The notes below the pieces were generated by a model, which was given only the letters and a program-made list of their open reading frames with translations, searched no databases and was not told the DNA's origin. From JBIKVP01 sp044356745 (lineage in GTDB: Bacteria > Pseudomonadota > Alphaproteobacteria > Rhizobiales > Beijerinckiaceae), in NCBI GenBank assembly GCA_044356745.1, contig JBIKVP010000009.1, positions 1 through 44,271 on the forward strand: DNA of 44,271 nucleotides, read 5' to 3'. Below are positions 16,025 through 23,865 of the stretch, piece after piece. The number at the start of each line of letters is the position of its first letter. Position 1 is the first letter of the stretch. The position numbers and the translations under genes were made by a program.

Positions 16025-16057
16025 GGCAAAAATAACACTCCGCATCTTAAAGCGGAG
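16025..16057 (-). terminator. Terminator-like hairpin between rpsK and rpoA
   Basis: CTCCGC (16038-16043) pairs with GCGGAG (16052-16057) over an 8-base loop. In the direction of transcription it is followed by TGTTATTTTTG. It starts about 10 bases after the rpsK stop. Stem and T tract are moderate, so partial termination or 3'-end protection of the rpsM-rpsK transcript is likely. Confidence 0.5.
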
Positions 16058-16066
16058 CACACAGCA

Positions 16067-16456
16067 CTATACGCGACGACGCTTGCGTGGACGGCAGCCA
16101 TTGTGCGGGATTGGGGTCACATCGCGAATCGACGTCACTGTAAAGCCTGCGGTTTGAAGCGCACGCAACGCAGATTCACGTCCAGCACCAGGCCCACAAA
16201 CTTCGACTTCACACATACGCATACCATGCTCAGACGCTTTGCGCGCTGCATCTTCCGCTGCAACCTGTGCTGCGTAAGGGGTTGATTTACGTGATCCTTT
16301 AAAGCCCATCATTCCTGCTGAAGACCAAGAAATTGTATTTCCCTGAGAATCAGCAATCGTAACAATCGTGTTGTTGAATGATGCATTGACGTGAGCCACA
16401 CCAGAAACTATATTTTTACGCTCTCTGCGGCGGACGCGTGTTGGTTCTTTAGCCAT
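16067..16456 (-). CDS. rpsK: 30S ribosomal protein S11
   Basis: Platform protein of the small subunit, 129 residues, lining the E-site mRNA path. It shows GVAHVNASFNNTIVTIADSQG at the start, SAGMMGFKGSRKSTPYAAQV, and the C-terminal TSIRDVTPIPHNGCRPRKRRRV, all strongly conserved. The start ATG follows rpsM by 80 bases. All features are conventional. Confidence 0.98.
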   Translation of the reverse strand: MAKEPTRVRRRERKNIVSGVAHVNASFNNTIVTIADSQGNTISWSSAGMMGFKGSRKSTPYAAQVAAEDAARKASEHGMRMCEVEVCGPGAGRESALRALQTAGFTVTSIRDVTPIPHNGCRPRKRRRV

Positions 16457-16536
16457 ATGTATTGTCCTTCGTGCGCATCCGTGACACCAGATGCTCGGGA
16501 AAATGTGAATGAAATCGGGGGCTTATCTCTACTTAC

Positions 16537-16905
16537 TTATTTTTTCTTACCAGCAATTGGCTTGGCTTTACCTTTGCGTGTACGCGCATTGGTGTGCGTA
16601 CGCTGACCACGCACAGGCAGATTGCGGCGATGACGCAAACCACGATAGCAAGCGAGATCCATCAAACGCTTGATATTAATTGACACTTCGCGGCGAAGAT
16701 CACCTTCAACGATGTAATCACGATCAATCGTTTCACGGATCTGCAAAATTTCTGCATCAGTCAACTGATTGACGCGGCGCTCAGCAGGAATACTCACCTT
16801 ATCGCAAATTTCCTGCGACTTTTTGGCACCAATGCCATGAATATACTGAAGCGCGATGACAACGCGCTTAGCGGTAGGAATGTTGACACCTGCAATACGG
16901 GCCAC
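16537..16905 (-). CDS. rpsM: 30S ribosomal protein S13
   Basis: Head protein of the small subunit that contacts the P-site tRNA and the L5 bridge. The 122-residue product begins VARIAGVNIPTAKRVVIALQ. It has the helix-hairpin-helix YIHGIGAKKSQEIC, GLRHRRNLPVRGQRTHTNAR and a basic C-terminal tail ending GKKK. GTG 16905 is chosen: AGGAG lies 6 bases upstream and the family starts here; an ATG at 16974 would add 23 residues unlike any S13. It lies 251 bases after adk, so it likely begins a new transcript. Confidence 0.97.
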   Translation of the reverse strand: MARIAGVNIPTAKRVVIALQYIHGIGAKKSQEICDKVSIPAERRVNQLTDAEILQIRETIDRDYIVEGDLRREVSINIKRLMDLACYRGLRHRRNLPVRGQRTHTNARTRKGKAKPIAGKKK

Positions 16906-16958
16906 GTTTCGTCTCCTGTGGGCGGCTGATTGAGCCGAGAATGATCTTAATGAGCAGC

Positions 16959-17017
16959 GCAACACATGTTGCACTTATATATCTTGCTTAAAATTGCCAG
17001 CTATAAAAGCGTGTCAA
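16959..17017 (-). promoter_or_regulatory. Candidate promoter and inverted repeat upstream of rpsM
   Basis: On the minus strand a perfect TTGACA (17012-17017) lies about 110 bases upstream of rpsM. At 17 bases spacing the -10 would be ATTTTA; an overlapping alternative is TTGCGG with TATAGC. Closer to the gene, GCAACA (16959-16964) and TGTTGC (16967-16972) form a perfect 6+2+6 inverted repeat in the leader. This suggests that the alpha operon has its own promoter and an operator or leader structure. Confidence 0.4.
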
Positions 17018-17156
17018 CTTAACCGCAAATCTTGTATGAAGCTTTTTGTCTACACCTTAGAAAGGTATTTGATCATTTACGCAACGACCAAACGACAACA
17101 AGCCCCAGCAAAGGGGTGAATACATCCCTTCGCTATAAACATCTCTCAACGTTACG

Positions 17157-17744
17157 TCAACATGTTATGCCGAGAATTTGCGCAATTTCTGCACTCACAT
17201 CATCGATGCTGCGCATTCCATCCACGATCCGTAACTGTCCTGTTGCCGCATAATAATCCACCAATGGTGCTGTTTGACGCGAATACGCTTGTAAGCGAGT
17301 TTTAAACACTTCTGGATTGTCATCTGCTCGTACAGGATCGCCACGTTCAGCTGTTTCTTGCGCACGCTTTACAATCCGCTCGACGAGAATTACATCATCA
17401 ACCTTAAGCTGAATGACAGCATCAAGGATCAATCCTTTTGCTTCGAGCATCGCGTTTAGGGCTTCTGCTTGCGCAGTCGTGCGTGGGAATCCATCAAGAA
17501 TAAATCCCTTTTGTGCATCAGGCTTTAAAATCCGATCCGCAATAATTTGCACAACAATCTCATCGGGGACGAGCTCTCCGCGCGCCATGATCGCACTGAC
17601 TTTTTGACCAATTTGCACACCAGAGGCTATTGCTGCACGCAGCATATCGCCTGTTGAAAGCTGTGGAATGTTGAGTTTCTGCACAAGGCGCGCCGCCTGT
17701 GTGCCCTTCCCTGCCCCGGGAGGCCCAAGGAGTATTAATCTCAT
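17157..17744 (-). CDS. adk: Adenylate kinase (short form)
   Basis: Interconverts ATP + AMP and two ADP. The P-loop GPPGAGKGTQA lies near residues 7-17. LSTGDMLRAAI and GFPRTTAQAEAL bind AMP, and an Arg-rich segment (RADDNPEVFKTRLQAY) precedes the C-terminal helix. At 195 residues it lacks the long zinc-type LID domain, as is usual in alphaproteobacteria. Its ATG overlaps the secY TGA by 4 bases (ATGA), a coupled arrangement. A run of eight G just upstream, within secY, serves as SD. It ends a secY-adk unit; the next gene starts 251 bases later. Confidence 0.97.
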   Translation of the reverse strand: MRLILLGPPGAGKGTQAARLVQKLNIPQLSTGDMLRAAIASGVQIGQKVSAIMARGELVPDEIVVQIIADRILKPDAQKGFILDGFPRTTAQAEALNAMLEAKGLILDAVIQLKVDDVILVERIVKRAQETAERGDPVRADDNPEVFKTRLQAYSRQTAPLVDYYAATGQLRIVDGMRSIDDVSAEIAQILGITC

Positions 17745-19075
17745 GTACGTTTCCCCCCCCTTAATTTTGTTTTTTTGACCAGCCCCTCGTATTGATGTGC
17801 CAGCAAATGACCATGAATTTGCGCAACCGTATCCATTGTCACTGTCACAACAATCAGAAGCGATGTGCCACCAAAATAAAACGGTAACGATGCATAAGAG
17901 ATCAGCAATTCAGGAATCAAGCAGATAATCGCTAAATATGCAGCGCCTAGAACGGTGATACGCGTTAAAATGCGATCAATATGTTCGGCTGTTCGCTCTC
18001 CTGGTCGAATGCCTGGGATAAAGCCACCTTGTTTTTTAAGATTATCAGCGGTTTCGGTCGGATTAAAAACAATCGCCGTGTAAAAGAAGGCAAAGAATAC
18101 GATTAATCCAACATAAAGCAGCATATAAAGCGGACGTCCATGCCCAAGATATGTTGTTAATGTTGAGAGAATTCCTGTTCCTTGATCAGCAGAAAAGCTC
18201 GCAACCGTCGCAGGGAGCAGAAGTAGTGAAGACGCAAAAATCGGCGGAATAACACCAGATGTGTTGAGTTTTAAAGGCAAAAACGAACTTTGACCTTCAT
18301 AAACTTTATTGCCAACTTGTCGTTTAGGGTAATTGATCAACAAACGGCGCTGCGCACGCTCCATGAAGACGCAAAACGCAATCACAACAAAGGACAGCAC
18401 AAGCACTCCTAGAATCACAACCGACGAAATCGCCCCTTGCCGCCCCAATTCAAGCGTTCCACCAATAGCAGCCGGTAATTCAGCGACAATACCCGCAAAA
18501 ATAATCAGTGAAGCGCCATTTCCGATGCCACGCGATGTAATCTGCTCACCTAGCCACATTAGAAACATTGTTCCGCCGACAAGCGTAATCGTGCTCGTAA
18601 CGACAAAAAACATACCGGGATTTTGAACAATATTGCCAGAGCTTTGCAGCCCCACGGAGATCCCCCACGCTTGGAAAATCGCTAAGAGCAAGGTCAAATA
18701 GCGCGTATACTGATTGATGACCTTACGACCTTGCTCGCCCTCTTTTTTAAGGGCTTCAAGTGAAGGCATGACGCTCGTGAGCAACTGAATAATGATAGAC
18801 GCCGAAATGTAAGGCATAATGTTAAGGGCGAAAATCGCAAGACGACTAACCGCGCCACCCGAAAACATATTAAATAATCCAAGCACCCCGCCCTGCGCCT
18901 GTTTAAAACTTTCTGCAAGCGCATCAGGATTGATTCCCGGCAGGGGAATATATGTGCCAAGACGATAAACGACTAAAGCTGCCAGCGTGAACCAGATACG
19001 CTTTTTAAGCTCTTCAGCTTTGGAAAAAGCCCCAAAATTCAGGGATGAGGCGAGTTGTTCTGCAGCGGAAGCCAT
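17741..19075 (-). CDS. secY: Protein translocase subunit SecY
   Basis: Central pore of the Sec translocon in the inner membrane, 444 residues with ten membrane helices. It has KKRIWFTLAALVVYRLGTYI (helix 1), MFSGGAVSRLAIFALNIMPYI, EGEQGRKVINQYTRY and NTSGVIPPIFASSLL, with the conserved basic loops LINYPKR and IPGIRPGERT that contact the ribosome and SecA. The gene starts 278 bases after rplO, beyond a strong terminator, so it may be expressed separately from the spc operon. Its last codons contain G8, and its TGA overlaps adk. Confidence 0.98.
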   Translation of the reverse strand: MASAAEQLASSLNFGAFSKAEELKKRIWFTLAALVVYRLGTYIPLPGINPDALAESFKQAQGGVLGLFNMFSGGAVSRLAIFALNIMPYISASIIIQLLTSVMPSLEALKKEGEQGRKVINQYTRYLTLLLAIFQAWGISVGLQSSGNIVQNPGMFFVVTSTITLVGGTMFLMWLGEQITSRGIGNGASLIIFAGIVAELPAAIGGTLELGRQGAISSVVILGVLVLSFVVIAFCVFMERAQRRLLINYPKRQVGNKVYEGQSSFLPLKLNTSGVIPPIFASSLLLLPATVASFSADQGTGILSTLTTYLGHGRPLYMLLYVGLIVFFAFFYTAIVFNPTETADNLKKQGGFIPGIRPGERTAEHIDRILTRITVLGAAYLAIICLIPELLISYASLPFYFGGTSLLIVVTVTMDTVAQIHGHLLAHQYEGLVKKTKLRGGKRT

Positions 19076-19302
19076 AATAATCCTCTATTTTGTCTATCTA
19101 AAACATAAGCCGCAAAAGCATGTCCTTGGTTTTGCACCGAGGATGTGTCGCCATTTTGCAAAAAACTTATGCTTCAACCAAATCTTAGAGCACCGGTCGT
19201 TGTGATTTCTCAATAACAATCGACGCTTTTAAAACAGCACACATCGCAACAACGTAAGGTTCCGCACGTGTGAAGAAAAGACATTTTTTAAAAAACATCA
19301 CA

Positions 19303-19329
19303 TAAAAAAGCCCGAACGAGGTTCGGGCT
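19303..19329 (-). terminator. Strong intrinsic terminator between rplO and secY
   Basis: AGCCCGAAC (19309-19317) and GTTCGGGCT (19321-19329) form a perfect 9-bp GC-rich stem with a 3-base loop. In the minus direction TTTTTT follows directly. It starts 25 bases past the rplO stop. This is a full-strength rho-independent terminator in the middle of what is normally one spc operon. Confidence 0.92.
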
Positions 19330-19353
19330 TTTGAAACATGATGTGAATAAGCA

Positions 19354-19827
19354 TCAGGCTGCTTGAACTGCATTCAAAATGCTAATGGATCCACCTGCTT
19401 TTTCAATTGCAGCAACCGCAGATTTAGAGGCACCCGCAACTTCAAAAGTCAGTTTTGACTTTAATTCACCAACGCCAAGAATACGCACGCCATCACGTGG
19501 CTTCGAGCACAAGCCCGATGCAATGAGGGCTTCAATCGTAATCGGGGCTTTTGCATCCAGTTTACCCGCTGTTACAGCGTCCTGCACACGTCCGATATTG
19601 ATTTCATTGTATTCTTTGGCATTTGGGTTGTTAAAGCCGCGCTTTGGAAGACGGCGATGGATCGGCATCTGCCCACCCTCAAAGCCGTTGATCCGAACAC
19701 CGGTGCGTGACGTTTGACCCTTCACACCACGACCGCTTGTTTTACCACACCCAGAACCAATACCACGCCCAACACGAACGCGTTTTTTGGTGGCTCCAGG
19801 ATTGTCACTTAAATCAGTGAGACGCAT
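19354..19827 (-). CDS. rplO: 50S ribosomal protein L15
   Basis: Large-subunit assembly protein, 157 residues. Its start LTDLSDNPGATKKRVRVGRG and the Gly-rich GIGSGCGKTSGRGVKGQ tail that threads into rRNA are diagnostic; GFEGGQMPIHRRLPKRGFNN follows. ATG 19827 has GAGGAG 7 bases upstream; the ATG at 19842 does not. It is 11 bases after rpmD. A strong terminator follows it, so it is probably the last gene of its transcript. Confidence 0.97.
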   Translation of the reverse strand: MRLTDLSDNPGATKKRVRVGRGIGSGCGKTSGRGVKGQTSRTGVRINGFEGGQMPIHRRLPKRGFNNPNAKEYNEINIGRVQDAVTAGKLDAKAPITIEALIASGLCSKPRDGVRILGVGELKSKLTFEVAGASKSAVAAIEKAGGSISILNAVQAA

Positions 19828-19838
19828 GATTTTTCTCC

Positions 19839-20039
19839 TCACTGGCTATCAACAACGCGCACAAGATGCGCGACTTTGCGAATCATACCACGAACGGCAG
19901 GTGTATCCTGCAACGTAGAGCGGCGGCGAAGTTTATTGAGACCCAAACCAATCAAGGTTTGGCGTTGGACAGCTTCACGACGAATCGGGCTGCCAGTCTG
20001 CTCAACCGTAACAGTTGATGTTGTTTGATTTTTTGGCAT
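19839..20039 (-). CDS. rpmD: 50S ribosomal protein L30
   Basis: Small large-subunit protein of 66 residues. After a short N-terminal extension (MPKNQTTS), the core shows VTVEQTGSPIRREAVQRQTL, GLGLNKLRRRSTLQDTPAVRG and MIRKVAHLVRVVD, the family signature. It is 11 bases after rpsE and 11 before rplO. Confidence 0.95.
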   Translation of the reverse strand: MPKNQTTSTVTVEQTGSPIRREAVQRQTLIGLGLNKLRRRSTLQDTPAVRGMIRKVAHLVRVVDSQ

Positions 20040-20050
20040 CGTTCCCTCCC

Positions 20051-20599
20051 TTACGAATCAGAGCCAGAACCATCATGATGATCACGACGGCGAGACTGAA
20101 GGGCGGAGACTTTTAAATTGCGACGCGCAGCAATCGCACGCGGACTATCTTCATTTTTAAGAGCATCAAATGTCGCGCGAACCAGATTGTAAGGGTTTGA
20201 TGAGCCCAAAGATTTGGCCACAACATCTTGCATACCAACAGATTCAAACACTGCGCGCATCGGACCACCAGCGATAATCCCAGTTCCTTGCGGTGCAGCA
20301 CGCAAAATCACTTTACCTGCACCATGACGACCATTGACATCATGATGAAGTGTACGGCCTTCTTTCAAAGCCACACGGATCGTCGCACGTTTTGCTGCAT
20401 CCGTTGCTTTGCGAATTGCTTCTGGCACTTCACGTGCTTTACCGTGACCAAAGCCAACACGACCTTTTTGATCACCAACGACAACAAGAGCGGCAAAGCC
20501 AAAGCGACGGCCACCCTTCACAACTTTCGCGACGCGATTGATGTGAACCAAACGATCCACAAATTCGGAATCGCGTTCTTCCTGTTTTTCTCTAGCCAT
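20051..20599 (-). CDS. rpsE: 30S ribosomal protein S5
   Basis: Small-subunit protein at the mRNA entry channel, needed for decoding fidelity. The double-stranded RNA-binding N-terminal domain reads RLVHINRVAKVVKGGRRFGF then AALVVVGDQKGRVGFGHGKA. The C-terminal domain holds GTGIIAGGPMRAVFE and GSSNPYNLVRAT. ATG 20599 (182 residues) starts MAREKQEERDSEF. A second ATG two codons earlier is too close to the AGG of the SD. It lies far (175 bases) from rplR for an spc-operon gene. Confidence 0.97.
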   Translation of the reverse strand: MAREKQEERDSEFVDRLVHINRVAKVVKGGRRFGFAALVVVGDQKGRVGFGHGKAREVPEAIRKATDAAKRATIRVALKEGRTLHHDVNGRHGAGKVILRAAPQGTGIIAGGPMRAVFESVGMQDVVAKSLGSSNPYNLVRATFDALKNEDSPRAIAARRNLKVSALQSRRRDHHDGSGSDS

Positions 20600-20700
20600 T
20601 AACATTTACCTATCCACTAGCGCGGCAACGGCACCGCTCGCGTATCATTCGCCGTTGAAAAACCAGCATATGCTTATGACAGCATGTTTGCTGACTTTAG

Positions 20701-20728
20701 AAAAAACAAAGCACACAATCATGTGTGC
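20701..20728 (-). terminator. Terminator-like hairpin between rplR and rpsE
   Basis: GCACAC (20711-20716) and GTGTGC (20723-20728) form a 6-bp stem over a 6-base loop. In the minus direction TTTGTTTTTT follows. The hairpin begins about 46 bases after the rplR stop. It looks like a moderate terminator or attenuator splitting the spc operon. Confidence 0.55.
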
Positions 20729-20774
20729 CTTGAGCTATACGTTGTAAATACAAAAGACTGATTGCATAAAATAA

Positions 20775-21137
20775 TCAGAAACTCAAACCTTTTTCACGGG
20801 CAGCTTCAGCAAGTGCTTTCACACGTCCATGATAAAGATATTGGCCACGATCAAAAACAACTTCTTTGACACCCGCTTTAATTGCGCGATCAGCTATCAA
20901 CGCACCAATTTCAGTAGCAGCAGCAATATTTGCACCTGATTTAAGCTTGCCCTTAATATCTTTTTCAAGCGAGCAAGCCGCAGCAAGTGTAACACCCTTC
21001 GCGTCATCAATGATCTGAGCATAGATCTGCTTTGACGAACGATGTACTGACAAGCGCGGACGCCCGTAAGCAACAGCACGCAGTGATTTACGTACACGGA
21101 ACTTGCGCTTTAGAGCCGCATCCAACAACTTAGACAT
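20775..21137 (-). CDS. rplR: 50S ribosomal protein L18
   Basis: 5S rRNA-binding protein, 120 residues. It reads MSKLLDAALKRKFRVRKSL, then RPRLSVHRSSKQIYAQIIDD, AAATEIGALIADRAIKAGV and VVFDRGQYLYHGRVKALAEA with the conserved G-RVKALA end. ATG 21137 has GGGGATA 5 bases upstream; the upstream in-frame ATGs lack family support. It follows rplF by 76 bases. Confidence 0.97.
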   Translation of the reverse strand: MSKLLDAALKRKFRVRKSLRAVAYGRPRLSVHRSSKQIYAQIIDDAKGVTLAAACSLEKDIKGKLKSGANIAAATEIGALIADRAIKAGVKEVVFDRGQYLYHGRVKALAEAAREKGLSF

Positions 21138-21213
21138 GGTTATCCCCATGATTTCAAAAAATGCCCACATGATGAGCTGTTATATTGACTTAAAATAACG
21201 CTTAGGCGTTATT

Positions 21214-21747
21214 TTACTTTTTCTTGCCTTCCTTACGGAAGATGAATTCACCTTCATATCTTACGCCTTTACCTTTGTAGGGTTCAGGTGGACGATATGA
21301 TCTAATCTCAGAAGCAATCTGACCAATAACTTGCTTATCAATGCCAGAAATAATAATTTCAGTCGGCTTTGGGGTCACCATCGTGATGCCATCTGGAATT
21401 GGATAGTCAATATCATGACTGTAACCAAGGCTCAACTTAAGAACCTTACCTGCTACAGCTGCTTTGTAACCAACACCAGTGATCTCAAGCTTGCGCTCAA
21501 AACCATTTGATACACCTTTTGCAAGGTTAGCAATCATCGCACGTGACATGCCCCACTTAGCGCGGCTGTCTTTTGATTCATTAATAGGATCAACTTTGAT
21601 CTCATTATTTTCATAAGCAACATTAACCGCATCAGGTACAGTGAAACGCAGCTCACCTTTTGCACCTTTAAGGGTGACCAGTTGTCCCGATACCGTCGCG
21701 GTGACACCGGAAGGAATGGGAACAGGTTTTTTTCCAACGCGAGACAT
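21214..21747 (-). CDS. rplF: 50S ribosomal protein L6
   Basis: Large-subunit protein near the GTPase-associated centre, 177 residues in two similar domains. MSRVGKKPVPIPSGV opens the first. The second holds EITGVGYKAAVAGKVL, LGYSHDIDYPIPDGI and the C-terminal RPPEPYKGKGVRYEGEFI with a Lys tail. ATG 21747 is the family start with AGGG upstream; the earlier in-frame ATG at 21765 lies inside rpsH. The gap from rpsH is two bases. Confidence 0.97.
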   Translation of the reverse strand: MSRVGKKPVPIPSGVTATVSGQLVTLKGAKGELRFTVPDAVNVAYENNEIKVDPINESKDSRAKWGMSRAMIANLAKGVSNGFERKLEITGVGYKAAVAGKVLKLSLGYSHDIDYPIPDGITMVTPKPTEIIISGIDKQVIGQIASEIRSYRPPEPYKGKGVRYEGEFIFRKEGKKK

Positions 21748-21749
21748 GA

Positions 21750-22148
21750 TCAGAACACCCTGCAAAGTACTTCGCCGCCAACATTTTGTTCGCGTGCAAC
21801 ATGATCGGCCATTACACCTTTTGGTGTTGAAATAATCGTCACACCCAAACCATCTGCAACGCGTGGCATTGTTGAGACAGAAGAATACACACGACGACCT
21901 GGCTTGGATACGCGCTCAATTTTACGGATCACAGGATGACCATCATAATATTTGAGTTCAATATCAAACTCTGTACGTCCCTGACCAAAGTCAGTAACGG
22001 AATAACCACGGATATAGCCCTCAGACTGGAGCACATCAAGAACCCAAGCACGAAGCTTTGAGCCAGGGGTTGATACACGACTTTTGCGACGCATTTGAGC
22101 GTTGCGAATGCGTGTCAACATATCACCAATAGGATCACTGATTGTCAT
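21750..22148 (-). CDS. rpsH: 30S ribosomal protein S8
   Basis: Primary 16S rRNA-binding protein of 132 residues and, in E. coli, the translational repressor of the spc operon. It shows DPIGDMLTRIRNAQMRRKSR, GYIRGYSVTDFG and the C-terminal rRNA-binding loop STPKGVMADHVAREQNVGGE. It follows rpsN by 9 bases and nearly touches rplF. No clear S8 target hairpin was identified upstream. Confidence 0.98.
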   Translation of the reverse strand: MTISDPIGDMLTRIRNAQMRRKSRVSTPGSKLRAWVLDVLQSEGYIRGYSVTDFGQGRTEFDIELKYYDGHPVIRKIERVSKPGRRVYSSVSTMPRVADGLGVTIISTPKGVMADHVAREQNVGGEVLCRVF

Positions 22149-22157
22149 CGTTCACCC

Positions 22158-22463
22158 CTACCAGCTTGATTTCACGAGGCCAGGAATTAGCCCCATATTG
22201 CCTAGCTCACGCATTGCGATACGTGATACTTTTAATTTGCGATACACAGCACGCGGACGACCCGAGACCTCACAGCGATTACGAACACGTGTAGGGTTTG
22301 AATTGCGAGGCATTTGAGCAAGTTTCAAAACGGCCTCAAAACGCTCTTCAATAGGCGTGCTTTTGTTGCTTACAATCTCTTTAAGGCGCTTACGCTTACC
22401 AGCAGACTGGCGCGAAAGCTTCTCACGGAGCTTGTTTCTTTCTAGTTTACCTGTTTTAGCCAT
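22158..22463 (-). CDS. rpsN: 30S ribosomal protein S14 (long, zinc-free type)
   Basis: Head protein of the small subunit, 101 residues. The long form without the four-Cys zinc ribbon is shown by a single Cys in RNRCEVSGRPRAVYRKL and by the C-terminal MRELGNMGLIPGLVKSSW. It lies 31 bases after rplE. Confidence 0.97.
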   Translation of the reverse strand: MAKTGKLERNKLREKLSRQSAGKRKRLKEIVSNKSTPIEERFEAVLKLAQMPRNSNPTRVRNRCEVSGRPRAVYRKLKVSRIAMRELGNMGLIPGLVKSSW

Positions 22464-22494
22464 AAATATCTCCTAGTCCCGCGTATGAGGGAGC

Positions 22495-23070
22495 TCACTG
22501 CCGGAACGGGAAGTTAAAGTGTTTCAGAAGCGCCCGCGCTTCTTCATCAGTGCGAGCAGTCGTTACGACGATGACATCCATACCACGAATGGTCTCGGCT
22601 TTGTCATAGTTGATCTCAGGAAATACAATATGCTCTTTAATACCAAGAGCGTAATTTCCGCGACCATCAAATGACTTTGCATTCAAACCACGAAAATCAC
22701 GCATGCGTGGAAGAGCAACTGTCACAAGACGGTCAAGAAATTCGTACATGCGTGTTTTGCGCAAGGTCACTTTTGCACCAAGAGGCATATTTTCACGTAC
22801 TTTGAAGCCTGCAATCGCTTTGCGTGCACGCGTCACTACAGCTTTTTGACCAGCAATTAACGCTAGATCAGCAGCAGCAACAGACGCTTTTTTAGAATCA
22901 GCAGTTGATTCGCCTACACCCATGTTGATGACAATTTTTTCAATCACAGGAACCTGCATAGGGTTCTTGTAACCAAATTCTTCAATCATCTTGGCACGGA
23001 TCACTTCATCATATTCTTTTTTAAGACGAGGTGTGTAAACAACCTCTTGAGCTTGTGCTGACTTAGGCAT
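22495..23070 (-). CDS. rplE: 50S ribosomal protein L5
   Basis: 5S rRNA-binding protein of the central protuberance, 191 residues. It holds QVPVIEKIVINMGVGES, QKAVVTRARKAIAGFKVREN, GAKVTLRKTRMYEFLDRLV and RDFRGLNAKSFDGRGNYALG, with ARALLKHFNFPF at the end. Its start overlaps the end of rplX by 8 bases. Confidence 0.98.
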   Translation of the reverse strand: MPKSAQAQEVVYTPRLKKEYDEVIRAKMIEEFGYKNPMQVPVIEKIVINMGVGESTADSKKASVAAADLALIAGQKAVVTRARKAIAGFKVRENMPLGAKVTLRKTRMYEFLDRLVTVALPRMRDFRGLNAKSFDGRGNYALGIKEHIVFPEINYDKAETIRGMDVIVVTTARTDEEARALLKHFNFPFRQ

Positions 23071-23380
23071 CGATCAGCTCCCCTGAGCTTTTTGCAAAAC
23101 GAACCTTACGGCCATCTTCAAGAATTTTGAAACCAACACGTGTTGCAAGACCATCTTTTGGATCGGATATAGCCAGATTAGACAAATGAATTGACGCTTC
23201 TTTGCTGATGATTCCGCCTTGTTGTTGCTGTGTTTGCTTCTGGTGACGCTTCACAAGATTGACACCACGCACATAAGCCAAAGCCTCATCAGGTATAACG
23301 CGAAGAACTTCGCCTTTTTTACCTTTATCACGACCAGCTAAAACAACGACAGTGTCGCCTTTTTTAATTTTCGCAGCCAT
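23063..23380 (-). CDS. rplX: 50S ribosomal protein L24
   Basis: Assembly initiator protein of the large subunit, 105 residues, with a KOW domain (KIKKGDTVVVLAGRDKGKKG) and VRGVNLVKRHQK. It overlaps rplE by 8 bases and touches the rplN stop, so the three are translated from one message. Confidence 0.97.
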   Translation of the reverse strand: MAAKIKKGDTVVVLAGRDKGKKGEVLRVIPDEALAYVRGVNLVKRHQKQTQQQQGGIISKEASIHLSNLAISDPKDGLATRVGFKILEDGRKVRFAKSSGELIDA

Positions 23381-23748
23381 TAGAGCACCTCCGGCGCGAG
23401 CGAAATGATTTTCATGTGATTTTTAGCACGCAACTCGCGTGGCACTGGGCCAAAGATACGTGTACCAATCGGTTCTTTTTGATTATTGATCAAAACAGCG
23501 GCATTGTTGTCAAAACGAATGACTGAACCGTCTGCGCGACGAATATCTTTTGCCGCACGAACAACCACAGCTTTCATCACATCGCCCTTTTTAACACGGC
23601 CACGTGGAATAGCTTCTTTAACGGATACAACAATAATGTCCCCGATTGAAGCATATTTACGCTTGGAACCACCAAGAACTTTAATGCACATCACACGACG
23701 TGCACCAGAGTTATCAGCAACATCCAGATTAGTTTGCATTTGGATCAT
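23380..23748 (-). CDS. rplN: 50S ribosomal protein L14
   Basis: 122-residue interface protein of the large subunit. MIQMQTNLDVADNSGARRVM is the invariant start, and RADGSVIRFDNNAAVLINNQ, GTRIFGPVPRELR and KIISLAPEVL follow. ATG 23748 has AGGGGA upstream; the frame extends another 30 codons upstream but that part is not L14. The 117-base gap to rpsQ is longer than usual. Confidence 0.98.
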   Translation of the reverse strand: MIQMQTNLDVADNSGARRVMCIKVLGGSKRKYASIGDIIVVSVKEAIPRGRVKKGDVMKAVVVRAAKDIRRADGSVIRFDNNAAVLINNQKEPIGTRIFGPVPRELRAKNHMKIISLAPEVL

Positions 23749-23865
23749 AAAAGATCCCCTTATCGTTACAAAAGGGTATCTGAATGTTACAATAACACCA
23801 GACCACATTTGTCGGAGCACTTCGGCTCCTGGCCACACTCACCCGAACAGTCAAGCAATTCGGTC

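Noticed and set aside
16015..16030. CCC/GGG mini-hairpin followed by six T upstream of rpoA
   Set aside because: Only three stable pairs can form, too weak for a terminator by itself.
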